Shown here: piece after piece, positions 17,616 through 24,679 of the stretch
Numbering within the stretch: position 1 is the first letter of the stretch
Layout: the number at the start of each line of letters is the position of its first letter
From: Chloroflexota bacterium
GTDB taxonomy: Bacteria > Chloroflexota > Anaerolineae > Anaerolineales > Villigracilaceae
Direction of reading: 5' to 3'
DNA: 64,000 bases
NCBI GenBank assembly: GCA_016213105.1
Contig: JACRBN010000021.1
Span: forward strand, 30,184-94,183
The notes under the pieces: generated by a model
What the model was told of the DNA's origin: nothing
The model's database searches: none
What the model saw: only the letters and a program-made list of their open reading frames with translations
Position numbers and translations under genes: made by a program

Positions 17616-18209
17616 ATGACTCGCTCGCAAGCTCCATTTTCACTGGAATATATCCTTCTTGGCTTTCTATTTCAGGCCCCAATTCATGGGTATGACCTTT
17701 ATAAAAAGATCACCCAACTGGAAGCCATTTCGCTGGTTTGGCATATCAAGCAAAACCAGCTCTATGCCCTTCTGGATAAATTGAAAGGGAATGGATTATT
17801 GACCTCAACCATGATGCCCGGCGCGTCGTACCTGATGCGCAAGGAGTATCAAATTACTTCGGCGGGCAGACGTATCTTCCTGGATTGGGCCACCAGCCCA
17901 GTCAGACATGGCCGCGAGATGCGCCAGGAGTTCCTGGCAAAATTATATTTTGCGCAGCAATCAGGACTTTTGGTCAGCCTGGAATTGATCGAAGAACAAA
18001 GAGCGGTCTGTACAGAATGGCTGGCCAGCTTCCAGGCCAGTTTATCAAAGCTGACGGAAGAACAGTATTTTGAAAAGATCCTGTTCTCGTATCGCCTCTC
18101 CCAAACCCAAGCCACGCTCGCCTGGCTGGATGACAGTCGCATCGAAATTCAAACTGCCCATACCCGTCTTCAAAGGATAGACCCCAAGACGCTATTGTTT
18201 GAAACCTGA
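17616..18209 (+). CDS. PadR-family transcriptional regulator 1
   Basis: 197 residues with an N-terminal winged helix typical of PadR (EYILLGFLFQAPIHGYDLYKK, then WHIKQNQLYALLDKL) and a C-terminal helical dimerisation domain. It is related to the regulator at 23657-24202 (LVWH.KQ.QLYALL.KL and RQEFLAKLYF are shared). The two bracket the transporter operon, one on each strand. The ATG at 17616 is preferred to a TTG at 17595. It lies 138 bp upstream of the ModA-fusion gene and may bind the tandem palindromes there (inference). Confidence 0.88.
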   Translation: MTRSQAPFSLEYILLGFLFQAPIHGYDLYKKITQLEAISLVWHIKQNQLYALLDKLKGNGLLTSTMMPGASYLMRKEYQITSAGRRIFLDWATSPVRHGREMRQEFLAKLYFAQQSGLLVSLELIEEQRAVCTEWLASFQASLSKLTEEQYFEKILFSYRLSQTQATLAWLDDSRIEIQTAHTRLQRIDPKTLLFET

Positions 18210-18275
18210 GTAGATACTTTGTAACCCTCTTTACTTGACCTATTTAATCTTGTAGAAAAAGACGCTGACTGATAA

Positions 18276-18305
18276 ACTCGCTCAGTGAGTACTCTCTAAG
18301 TGAGT
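18276..18305 (+). promoter_or_regulatory. Two abutting 15-bp palindromes upstream of the transporter operon
   Basis: ACTCGCTCAGTGAGT (18276-18290) is followed without a gap by ACTCTCTAAGTGAGT (18291-18305). Each is a dyad with one mismatched pair; consensus ACTCNCTNAGTGAGT. They lie 42-72 bp before the ATG at 18348, downstream of a possible promoter (TTGTAA near 18219, TTTAAT near 18243). This arrangement suits a repressor binding as two dimers. Confidence 0.5.
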
Positions 18306-18347
18306 AAACGCGAACATCACATTTTTTTGCAAGAAGGAGAATCTGCT

Positions 18348-20210
18348 ATGCGTTCCAAAGTCCTATCGATATTGATGTTGATCGTTCTGCTGGCAAGCGC
18401 AGCTTGCACCCATGTTCCAACCACGGCTCCTGCCGCGGCTTCCACTGAAACACCCGTCCCACCCACCGCAACCACGGAACCGCGCACCCTGACAGTTCTG
18501 GCCGCCGCGTCCCTGACCGAATCATTCACCGAATTGGGGAAAATGTTCGAAGCCCAAAATCCCGGCGTGACGGTGACTTTTAGTTTTGCCGGTTCGCAGC
18601 AGTTGGCCGAGCAAATCGATCAGGGCATCCCTGCCGACGTCTTCGCCAGCGCCAGCAAAAAGTACATGGATGCTGCCGTTGCCTCGAAGCGGGTGATTAA
18701 GTATGATGCCAAGACCTTCGTCACCAATCGCCTGGTGGTCATTTTCCCCAAGGATAACCCGGCCGATTTACAGGAGTTGAAAGACCTGGCCAAAGCGGGC
18801 CTCAAACTTGACCTGGCCGACCAATCTGTCCCCGTCGGACAATATTCGCTGGATTTCCTGGACAAGGCCAGTCAAGACCCGGGTTTCGACCCAAGTTTCA
18901 AGGACAGCGTGCTCAAAAATGTGATTTCCTACGAAACCGATGTCAAAGCCGTGGTGGCCAAAGTTTCCCTCGGCGAAGTCGATGCCGGGATCGTCTATGT
19001 CACCGACTTCAATTCGGCGGCTGACAAACTCGGCAAGCTGGACATCCCCGACGCGCTCAACACCGTCGCCACCTACCCGATCGCCGCGATTTCCGACAGT
19101 CAAAATGCCGACCTGGCCAAGTCCTTTGTGAATCTGGTGCTTTCGCCGGAAGGGCAGCAGGTTATGGCCACGTACGGATTCATCCCGGCGGTGACGGGTT
19201 CTGCCTCCAGTGACGGCTTCATGGTCACCGATGCTCTTGGGCGCGCTGTGCGTTTCGAAAAAGCGCCCGAGAAAATCGTTCTGGCAGGCAAGGCCCTGTT
19301 TATGGTTGCGGATGCCATCTACCTGTTCCCCGAGGCTGGGAAGCGCATCGTAGCGTTGGGATCAACCACGCAGGGCAGCGGCAACTTCATCCCGATGATC
19401 GACCCGACGTTCGACGCCAAAATCACCCTGGACGGCAGCGCCGGCCCCGAGCAGATCGCCGCAACCCAGCCCGATTGCGTCATCATGAAAAGCAGCAACG
19501 CAAACAGCCTGGGCAAGCCTCTCGAAGCCCTCAACATCCCGGTCGTTTACCTGGATTTTGAAACCCCTGAACAGTACCAGCGCGACCTAAAGACCCTTGG
19601 TCAACTCTTCCAGAACCCGGAGCAGGCCGCCAAACTGGCCGCTTATTATCAGGGTAAGGCGGATGCGATTGCCAAGACCACTTCCACCCTGACCGATGAC
19701 CAGAAGCCAAACACCCTGCTGCTCTATTATTCCGAAAAGGATGGCGCGGTGGCCTTCAATGTCCCGCCGATGAGCTGGATGCAGACCCAGCAAATCCAGA
19801 TGGCTGGCGGCCACCCCGTTTGGGAAGACGCCAATCCCGGCAACGGCTGGACGAAGGTCAACTTCGAGCAGATTGCGGCCTGGAACCCGGATGTCATCTT
19901 CGTGGTGGCTTATTCCAGTCCAATCAACGAGGTCGTCGCCAAACTGAAGGCGGATCCTCAATGGCAGGGCCTGAAAGCCATGAAAGATAACAAAGTGTAT
20001 GGCTTTGCAACCGATGTCTACAGTTGGGATCAGCCCGACACACGCTGGACATTGGGCCTGGCCTGGGTTGCCAGCAAACTGCACCCTGACCTTTTCCCCG
20101 CGTTGGACATTACCCGGGAAGCCCAGGCGTTCTACCTGGAGCTGTATGGCATGGATGAAGCCGCCTTCCAACAGAATATCCTGCCCACCTTCAAAGGAGA
20201 CCTGCCCTGA
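18348..20210 (+). CDS. Chimeric ABC lipoprotein: ModA-like domain fused to BtuF/MolA-like domain
   Basis: 620 residues. The N-terminal signal ends in a lipobox (LLASAAC), so the protein should be tethered outside the membrane. Residues about 45-285 match ModA (LTVLAAASLTESF, AGSQQLAEQI, PADVFASAS, GIVYVTDF, PEGQQVMATYGF). Residues about 290-620 match class III binding proteins for metal chelates (VTDALGR.VRFEKAPEKIV, QIAATQPDCVI, WNPDVIFVV, GLAWVASKLHPD). Family knowledge: ModA works with type I ModB permeases, whereas the MolBCA system of Haemophilus takes up molybdate and tungstate through a BtuCD-like permease. The next genes are BtuCD-like, so this is probably a molybdate or tungstate importer with two binding domains. 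AGGAGA precedes the ATG. Confidence 0.9.
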   Translation: MRSKVLSILMLIVLLASAACTHVPTTAPAAASTETPVPPTATTEPRTLTVLAAASLTESFTELGKMFEAQNPGVTVTFSFAGSQQLAEQIDQGIPADVFASASKKYMDAAVASKRVIKYDAKTFVTNRLVVIFPKDNPADLQELKDLAKAGLKLDLADQSVPVGQYSLDFLDKASQDPGFDPSFKDSVLKNVISYETDVKAVVAKVSLGEVDAGIVYVTDFNSAADKLGKLDIPDALNTVATYPIAAISDSQNADLAKSFVNLVLSPEGQQVMATYGFIPAVTGSASSDGFMVTDALGRAVRFEKAPEKIVLAGKALFMVADAIYLFPEAGKRIVALGSTTQGSGNFIPMIDPTFDAKITLDGSAGPEQIAATQPDCVIMKSSNANSLGKPLEALNIPVVYLDFETPEQYQRDLKTLGQLFQNPEQAAKLAAYYQGKADAIAKTTSTLTDDQKPNTLLLYYSEKDGAVAFNVPPMSWMQTQQIQMAGGHPVWEDANPGNGWTKVNFEQIAAWNPDVIFVVAYSSPINEVVAKLKADPQWQGLKAMKDNKVYGFATDVYSWDQPDTRWTLGLAWVASKLHPDLFPALDITREAQAFYLELYGMDEAAFQQNILPTFKGDLP

Positions 20211-20233
20211 ACCGTACTGAAGCCCTCCCCGTT

Positions 20234-21241
20234 GTGAAGGCTTCGACCCGCACGGTCAGCCGCAGACAGGCCCTGATGTGGCTGACCGTGCTCCTGGTCG
20301 TGGTCTTTGGAATTTCGGTCTTCCTGGGCCGCTATCCCACGCCTGGGTTCATGTCCCTGGAGCGCCTGACCACCGACGAGATGGCCCGCTCCCTGGTGTT
20401 CAACCTGCGCCTGCCGCGCCTGTTGACCGCCGTCCTCTTGGGTATGTCGCTGGCGGCTGCCGGGGCCGTCTTCCAGATGATTTTCGGTAATCCGCTGGTC
20501 GAGCCGGGTTTCCTGGGCGTCTCCCAGGGCGCCTCCTTTGGCGCGGCTTTCAGCATCATCTTCCTTTCCACTTCGGCCTGGGCGGTGCAGGTTTCGGCGG
20601 CCTTGTTCGCCTTCCTCGGGCTGGGACTCTCCTATCTGCTGGCGCGGCGGGTGCGTTATGGCGGCTGGGTGCTGCGCCTGGTTTTGGCTGGGATTGCCGT
20701 CTCCGCCCTGTTCTCGTCGGGTGTGGGTGTGCTGAAATATATTGCCGACCCGCTCAGCCAGTTGCCCGAAATCACGTTCTGGCTGTTGGGCAGCCTGACG
20801 AGCCTGACCTGGCCGCAGTTTTGGGCCATCCTGCCAGCCGTGGTCGTTGGTCTGCTTGTGGCTTTCCAGATGCGCTGGCGCATTAACCTGCTCTCGTTGA
20901 ATGATGAAACCGCCTTTTCCCTTGGCGCAGCCCCCGGGCGGGAACGCACGCTGTTACTGGTCGCGGCGGTGATTGCCACATCGGCGGTCATCTCGGTGGC
21001 TGGGATGGTCAGCTGGGTCGGACTGATCATTCCGCACATCGCCCGTCGTTTGTTCGGGGCGGACGCCCGCTATGTGTTGCCCGCCTCGATGTTGATCGGC
21101 GCCATCTTTGCGGTGCTTTGCGATGACCTGGCGCGGGCGCTGTTCCCCGGCGAGATCCCGCTCGGGATTCTGACCTCCCTGATCGGCGCGGCCATTTTCA
21201 TGGTCTTGATGATGCGCCCCCAGGCGGCGGTGGAACGATGA
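20234..21241 (+). CDS. FecCD/BtuC-type ABC permease
   Basis: 335 residues, about ten membrane helices. FecCD family features: FNLRLPRLLTAVLLGMSLAAAG near residue 58, NPLVEPGFLGVSQGA, and LLSLNDETAFSLGA followed by SWVGLIIPHIARRLFG. It forms the channel of the importer. The annotated GTG start has no good ribosome site. A strong AAAGGAGA at 20193-20200 lies 7 nt before an in-frame CTG (20207) that overlaps the upstream TGA, so CTG initiation adding nine residues is possible. It overlaps the ATPase gene by 4 bp. Confidence 0.9.
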   Translation: MKASTRTVSRRQALMWLTVLLVVVFGISVFLGRYPTPGFMSLERLTTDEMARSLVFNLRLPRLLTAVLLGMSLAAAGAVFQMIFGNPLVEPGFLGVSQGASFGAAFSIIFLSTSAWAVQVSAALFAFLGLGLSYLLARRVRYGGWVLRLVLAGIAVSALFSSGVGVLKYIADPLSQLPEITFWLLGSLTSLTWPQFWAILPAVVVGLLVAFQMRWRINLLSLNDETAFSLGAAPGRERTLLLVAAVIATSAVISVAGMVSWVGLIIPHIARRLFGADARYVLPASMLIGAIFAVLCDDLARALFPGEIPLGILTSLIGAAIFMVLMMRPQAAVER

Positions 21242-22017
21242 GCGCCACTCCGCTTTTGCAGTTCGAGCAACTCCGCTTTGGGTATCCGCAAACGGCGCGT
21301 CCGGTGCTGCAAGATTTCCACCTTGAGATCGCCCCCGGCACAGTGACGGCCATTTTAGGTCCCAACGGCGCAGGCAAAACCACGCTGTTGCACCTGGCCC
21401 TGGGCTGGCTGCAGCCCCAAGCCGGGCTGATCCGACTGGAGCGTCAGCCCGTCGCCAGTTACAGTCGTCGCGCCCTGGGACAATGGCTCGGGCTGGTGCC
21501 GCAGAGCGAGCATATCGCCTTCGAGTATTCACTCCTGGAATTTGTCCTGCTGGGCCGCGCGCCGTATTTGCCATCCCTGGCCATGCCGGAAAAGGCGGAT
21601 TACGAAATCGCCCAAAGCGCCCTGGAACAGGTGGGGTTGGCCGCGTTGCAGCACCGCTCCATCTTGAGTTTGAGCGGCGGCGAACGTCAATTGGTGCTGA
21701 TCGCGCGCGCCCTGGCGCAGCAGCCGCGCCTGCTCTTATTGGATGAACCCACTTCGCACCTCGACCTGGGCAACAAGGGCCGCCTGGTACACTTGTTGCG
21801 CGAATTACAGGGGCGCGGGGTCACCATCCTGTTCACCACCCACGAGCCGGAGGTGGCTGCGGCGTTGGCGACACATCTGGTGCTGATGCAAAAAGGCCAG
21901 GTGCTTAAAACCGGGTTGCTGGCCGAGGTCTTTACCGCCCATGATTTGACCCGCTTGTATCAATTACCCGTTTCCGTGGTGGATCTGGACGGGCGTAAGG
22001 TGGCCTTGTGGACTTGA
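21238..22017 (+). CDS. ABC transporter ATPase (BtuD/FecE/MolC type)
   Basis: 259 residues with all nucleotide-binding motifs: Walker A LGPNGAGKTT, Q-loop GLVPQSE, signature LSGGERQ, Walker B LLLLDEPTSHLDL and switch His (FTTHEPE). It energises the preceding permease. The 4-bp overlaps on the upstream side and the 10-bp overlap with the NTPase gene indicate one transcript. Confidence 0.94.
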   Translation: MSATPLLQFEQLRFGYPQTARPVLQDFHLEIAPGTVTAILGPNGAGKTTLLHLALGWLQPQAGLIRLERQPVASYSRRALGQWLGLVPQSEHIAFEYSLLEFVLLGRAPYLPSLAMPEKADYEIAQSALEQVGLAALQHRSILSLSGGERQLVLIARALAQQPRLLLLDEPTSHLDLGNKGRLVHLLRELQGRGVTILFTTHEPEVAAALATHLVLMQKGQVLKTGLLAEVFTAHDLTRLYQLPVSVVDLDGRKVALWT

Positions 22018-22532
22018 GCGATTTGCCCACCATAAGTGAAAATGGCTGGATCGTGGTTGTGAGCGGTTGGCGCGACGTGGGCAAGACGAGTTACTGCCAA
22101 CGGGCAGTCGACATCTACCGCGCCGACGGGCGAACGGTCCACGGCCTGCTCTCCCCGGGCCGCTTTGAGCAACAGAAAAAGACCGGCTTTTTCGCCCAGG
22201 ATTTGCGCAGCCGGGAAACCCGCCTGGCTGCCAGCGCCATTCCCGGTGAGCTTGACGGAATCCAGTTGGGGCCGTGGACGTTCGATGCGCAGGTCTTTGC
22301 CTGGGGCAACCGCTGTTTACAGCAAGCCGATGGCGCGGACGTATTGGTCATCGACGAACTCGGCCCGCTGGAGTTCAACCGCCAAATCGGCTGGATGGCG
22401 GGTTTTGATCTTCTCCGCCGAAAAAACTACCGGCTGGCGCTCGTCGTTATCCGCCCGGAATGTCTCGAAACCTTTTCTGAGATGGGCTTCGTTTTTCAAA
22501 CCAAAGAAATCAACCTGACAGAAAGTGAATGA
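22008..22532 (+). CDS. THEP1-like P-loop NTPase
   Basis: 174 residues. Walker A is VSGWRDVGKTSYCQ and the Walker B-like segment is VLVIDELGPLEF, the pairing typical of THEP1/NTPase_1 nucleoside triphosphatases. The start is GTG, overlapping the ATPase gene. A MobB-like role in cofactor nucleotide attachment was considered, since MobB is also a small P-loop protein, but DELGPLE favours THEP1. Its place in a metal-uptake operon suggests a molybdenum-related function that I cannot define. Confidence 0.7.
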   Translation: MDLSDLPTISENGWIVVVSGWRDVGKTSYCQRAVDIYRADGRTVHGLLSPGRFEQQKKTGFFAQDLRSRETRLAASAIPGELDGIQLGPWTFDAQVFAWGNRCLQQADGADVLVIDELGPLEFNRQIGWMAGFDLLRRKNYRLALVVIRPECLETFSEMGFVFQTKEINLTESE

Positions 22533-22535
22533 CTC

Positions 22536-23291
22536 ATGACAATCAATACGGAATTGATTCAATCACTGCTCCCCGGGAAAATCCTGGCGGTGCAGGTGGG
22601 GCTTTCGCGCACAGCGGTCATCGCTGAAACCGATGAAGGCCTGCGCTGCGGCCTGGCCGCGACCCTGTCCAACCCGGACTTCAATCATCGCTGCTGCCCA
22701 TCGGTGCGCCACGCCGGTCATTTGCATGAGATGCAAGCCGCCGATCTGGCCGGTTTGGTTGAGTCTTCCAGTTTCACCGAGGTAGGTATTGGGTTGGCGA
22801 CGATCAATGCCCTGTTGCCGCGCCATCCCGAACAATGGGTGGAACTCAACGCGGAAGATTACCTGGCCGAACATGGGGCGGGTAAAAACATCGCCGTGGT
22901 CGGGCATTTTCCCTTTGTCGACCGGCTCAAAGCGCTGGCTAATAAATTCTGGGTGCTCGAATTGGCCCCAAGAGACGGGGATTTCCCAGCCCAGGCCGCG
23001 CCCGAGATCATCCCCCAGGCGGATGTGGTCGCCATCACCGCCACGACGCTAATCAACAAGACTTTTCAAGGTCTGATCGACCTATGCCGGTCGGACACCA
23101 GAGTGGTCTTGATTGGCCCCAGCACCCCACTTTCGCCGCTGCTGTATGAGCACGGGATCGATGTCCTCTCCGGCACGATTGTCACCGACCCGCAGGTGGT
23201 TCTGACTGGGATTGCCCAGGGTATCTCGTTTCATCAGTTGCGCCAGGAAAAAGCTGTGCAACTGGTGACGATTCAAAAAGGCGGCGAATGA
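22536..23291 (+). CDS. DUF364/DUF4213 protein, copy 1
   Basis: 251 residues. The N-terminal part resembles DUF4213 and the C-terminal part DUF364, a family described as putative heavy-metal chelating. Recognisable blocks are GIGLATINALL, NIAVVGHFPFVDRLK, APEIIPQADVVAITATTLIN and LIGPSTPLSPLL. It is paralogous to the protein at 27470-28216, which sits beside mop1. A role in handling metal or metal-loaded cofactor is possible but unproven. Confidence 0.8.
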   Translation: MTINTELIQSLLPGKILAVQVGLSRTAVIAETDEGLRCGLAATLSNPDFNHRCCPSVRHAGHLHEMQAADLAGLVESSSFTEVGIGLATINALLPRHPEQWVELNAEDYLAEHGAGKNIAVVGHFPFVDRLKALANKFWVLELAPRDGDFPAQAAPEIIPQADVVAITATTLINKTFQGLIDLCRSDTRVVLIGPSTPLSPLLYEHGIDVLSGTIVTDPQVVLTGIAQGISFHQLRQEKAVQLVTIQKGGE

Positions 23292-23626
23292 TGGAAAACA
23301 TCGATCATTTCAAGGATTACAGAGAGTATGTCTCTTTCCAGGCTGACCGTTATGGCAAGGCCAGGCTCTTTGAAAATGAGCACATTCTCGTGGGTTTGAA
23401 TTGTCTCGAACCCGGCCAGTCAATGGAGAAACATGCACACGAGGTTCAGAGTCGTTTCTATGTTGTTTTGGAAGGTCAGGGGCGGGTTTGGATCGGCGAC
23501 CAACAGCAGGAAACCAGGAACGGTACGGTGATTTGGATTCCCGCCGGGCACGCGCATCGCATCCTGAACACTGGCGAAACACAGATGGTCTTGTTGGTGG
23601 GTATCACGCCGGCAAAAGCGGATTGA
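23288..23626 (+). CDS. Small cupin-domain protein
   Basis: 112 residues forming a single cupin barrel: the first motif around PGQSMEKHAHEVQSRFYVVLEG and the second around IPAGHAHRILNTG, with the expected metal-binding His and Glu. Single-domain cupins bind metals or small ligands and may be enzymes or sensors. It overlaps the DUF364 gene by 4 bp and closes the transporter operon. Confidence 0.85.
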   Translation: MMENIDHFKDYREYVSFQADRYGKARLFENEHILVGLNCLEPGQSMEKHAHEVQSRFYVVLEGQGRVWIGDQQQETRNGTVIWIPAGHAHRILNTGETQMVLLVGITPAKAD

Positions 23627-23656
23627 TTGGTGCTACACATCCCTGGCGGGTTAAAT

Positions 23657-24202
23657 TCATCGAGACTCAGGGAAATTTTGTCGACAGATCTCCAGCCAGG
23701 CGATGATGGACTCGATGTGGCCGATCCTGTACTGGAAGGTGAGCCAGCCATACGACCCGCGCGCACATTGGGCTGCCTGCCGTTTAAAATCATCCAGCCA
23801 ACGCTGACAGATTTCCCGCTGCCGCGTGATGAGCAGTTCGGCAGAACCATTCTCCCCCCGTAAAAAATACAACTTCGCCAGAAACTCCTGGCGGACGAGG
23901 CGCGGCAAAGCCACCGGGCTGGTCAACCAGCCGAGGTAGGCTTTACTTCCACTGGAGGTAAGTGTAAACACCCGTCGCGGCGGATACGGCTCCTGATTTT
24001 GCAGTACGCTGGTAATGTAACCATCCTTTTCCAGTTTGGTCAAAAGCGCATACAGCTGACTCTGTTTCAGATGCCAGACCAATCCCAATCCATCATGGCT
24101 TGAGAGTATTTGATGAATCTGGTAGCCGTGCTGGGGGCCGGCGCGTAAAAACCCGAGCAAAGCCAGTTCAATTCCGGGCGGACGGCGCACCATGGGGCTC
24201 AT
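23657..24202 (-). CDS. PadR-family transcriptional regulator 2
   Basis: 181 residues with a PadR winged helix (ELALLGFLRAGPQHGYQIHQIL, then VWHLKQSQLYALLTKL). It is related to the regulator at 17616-18209. It ends 31 bp from the convergent cupin gene and is transcribed divergently from mop1, whose upstream region (24203-24679) it may control. The ATG at 24193 is an alternative start. Confidence 0.88.
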   Translation of the reverse strand: MSPMVRRPPGIELALLGFLRAGPQHGYQIHQILSSHDGLGLVWHLKQSQLYALLTKLEKDGYITSVLQNQEPYPPRRVFTLTSSGSKAYLGWLTSPVALPRLVRQEFLAKLYFLRGENGSAELLITRQREICQRWLDDFKRQAAQCARGSYGWLTFQYRIGHIESIIAWLEICRQNFPESR

Positions 24203-24248
24203 AAGCGTATCAGCTCTCCATACTCAACAAATAAGTACACAAAAAATG

Positions 24249-24287
24249 ACATCATGATTCAATGTGACGTTTGTAATGAAACAATTG
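24249..24287. promoter_or_regulatory. 39-bp element shared by the mop1 and mop2 upstream regions
   Basis: This segment matches the reverse complement of 48127-48165 at about 33 of 39 positions, with identical length. The best-conserved core is TGTGACGTTTGTAA and the end is AAACAATTG. It lies about 390 bp before mop1, but only about 50 bp from the start of padR2, so it may serve either gene. Confidence 0.55.
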
Positions 24288-24470
24288 TAGCATTGAAATT
24301 GACGTGCTATTATCTAAATAGTAAAGTTCATTGAATTTACAGTCGTTGACTTGCTGGTTTGCACCCACCATCCCAGTAATGCAAATCGTCTGGCGAATGA
24401 GCGTTACGCCACACATAACCGGCTGAATCACGTGGCTTCAGGCAAAAAATTCAAAAAGCTCATCCACCTG

Positions 24471-24554
24471 GTCAAAAGTATAGGTCTAATTTGCATATAT
24501 CCCCAAGAAACCATACTTTGGGCCAAATTTAAATTAGACCGTCTACGCTATACT
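24471..24554 (+). promoter_or_regulatory. mop1 promoter (shared three-site design)
   Basis: GGTCAAAAGTATAGG (24470-24484), inverted CCATACTTTGGGCC (24511-24524), then the -10-like TATACT (24549-24554). AGTAT to the middle ATACT is 36 bp and to the last is 73 bp, as in the hydrogenase and padR1 promoters. GGTCTAATTT (24483-24492) and AAATTAGACC (24531-24540) form a further inverted repeat across the region. The leader to the ATG at 24680 is about 120 nt. Confidence 0.6.
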
Positions 24555-24679
24555 GATTTCAAACTTGTTACAGAATACAGTCAAATTCTGGCGCTTTGCA
24601 TACGTGTGTTAAATCGCTCGTCGCGATGACCAAACCTGAAGCAATCAAAACCTAGGTATGAAAGGAATTTGGAGGCGCT

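Noticed and set aside
22008..22532. MobB (molybdopterin-guanine dinucleotide synthesis) identity
   Set aside because: The Walker A region and the DELGPLE segment fit THEP1-like NTPases better, and Mop-type enzymes use the cytosine form, made by MocA alone.
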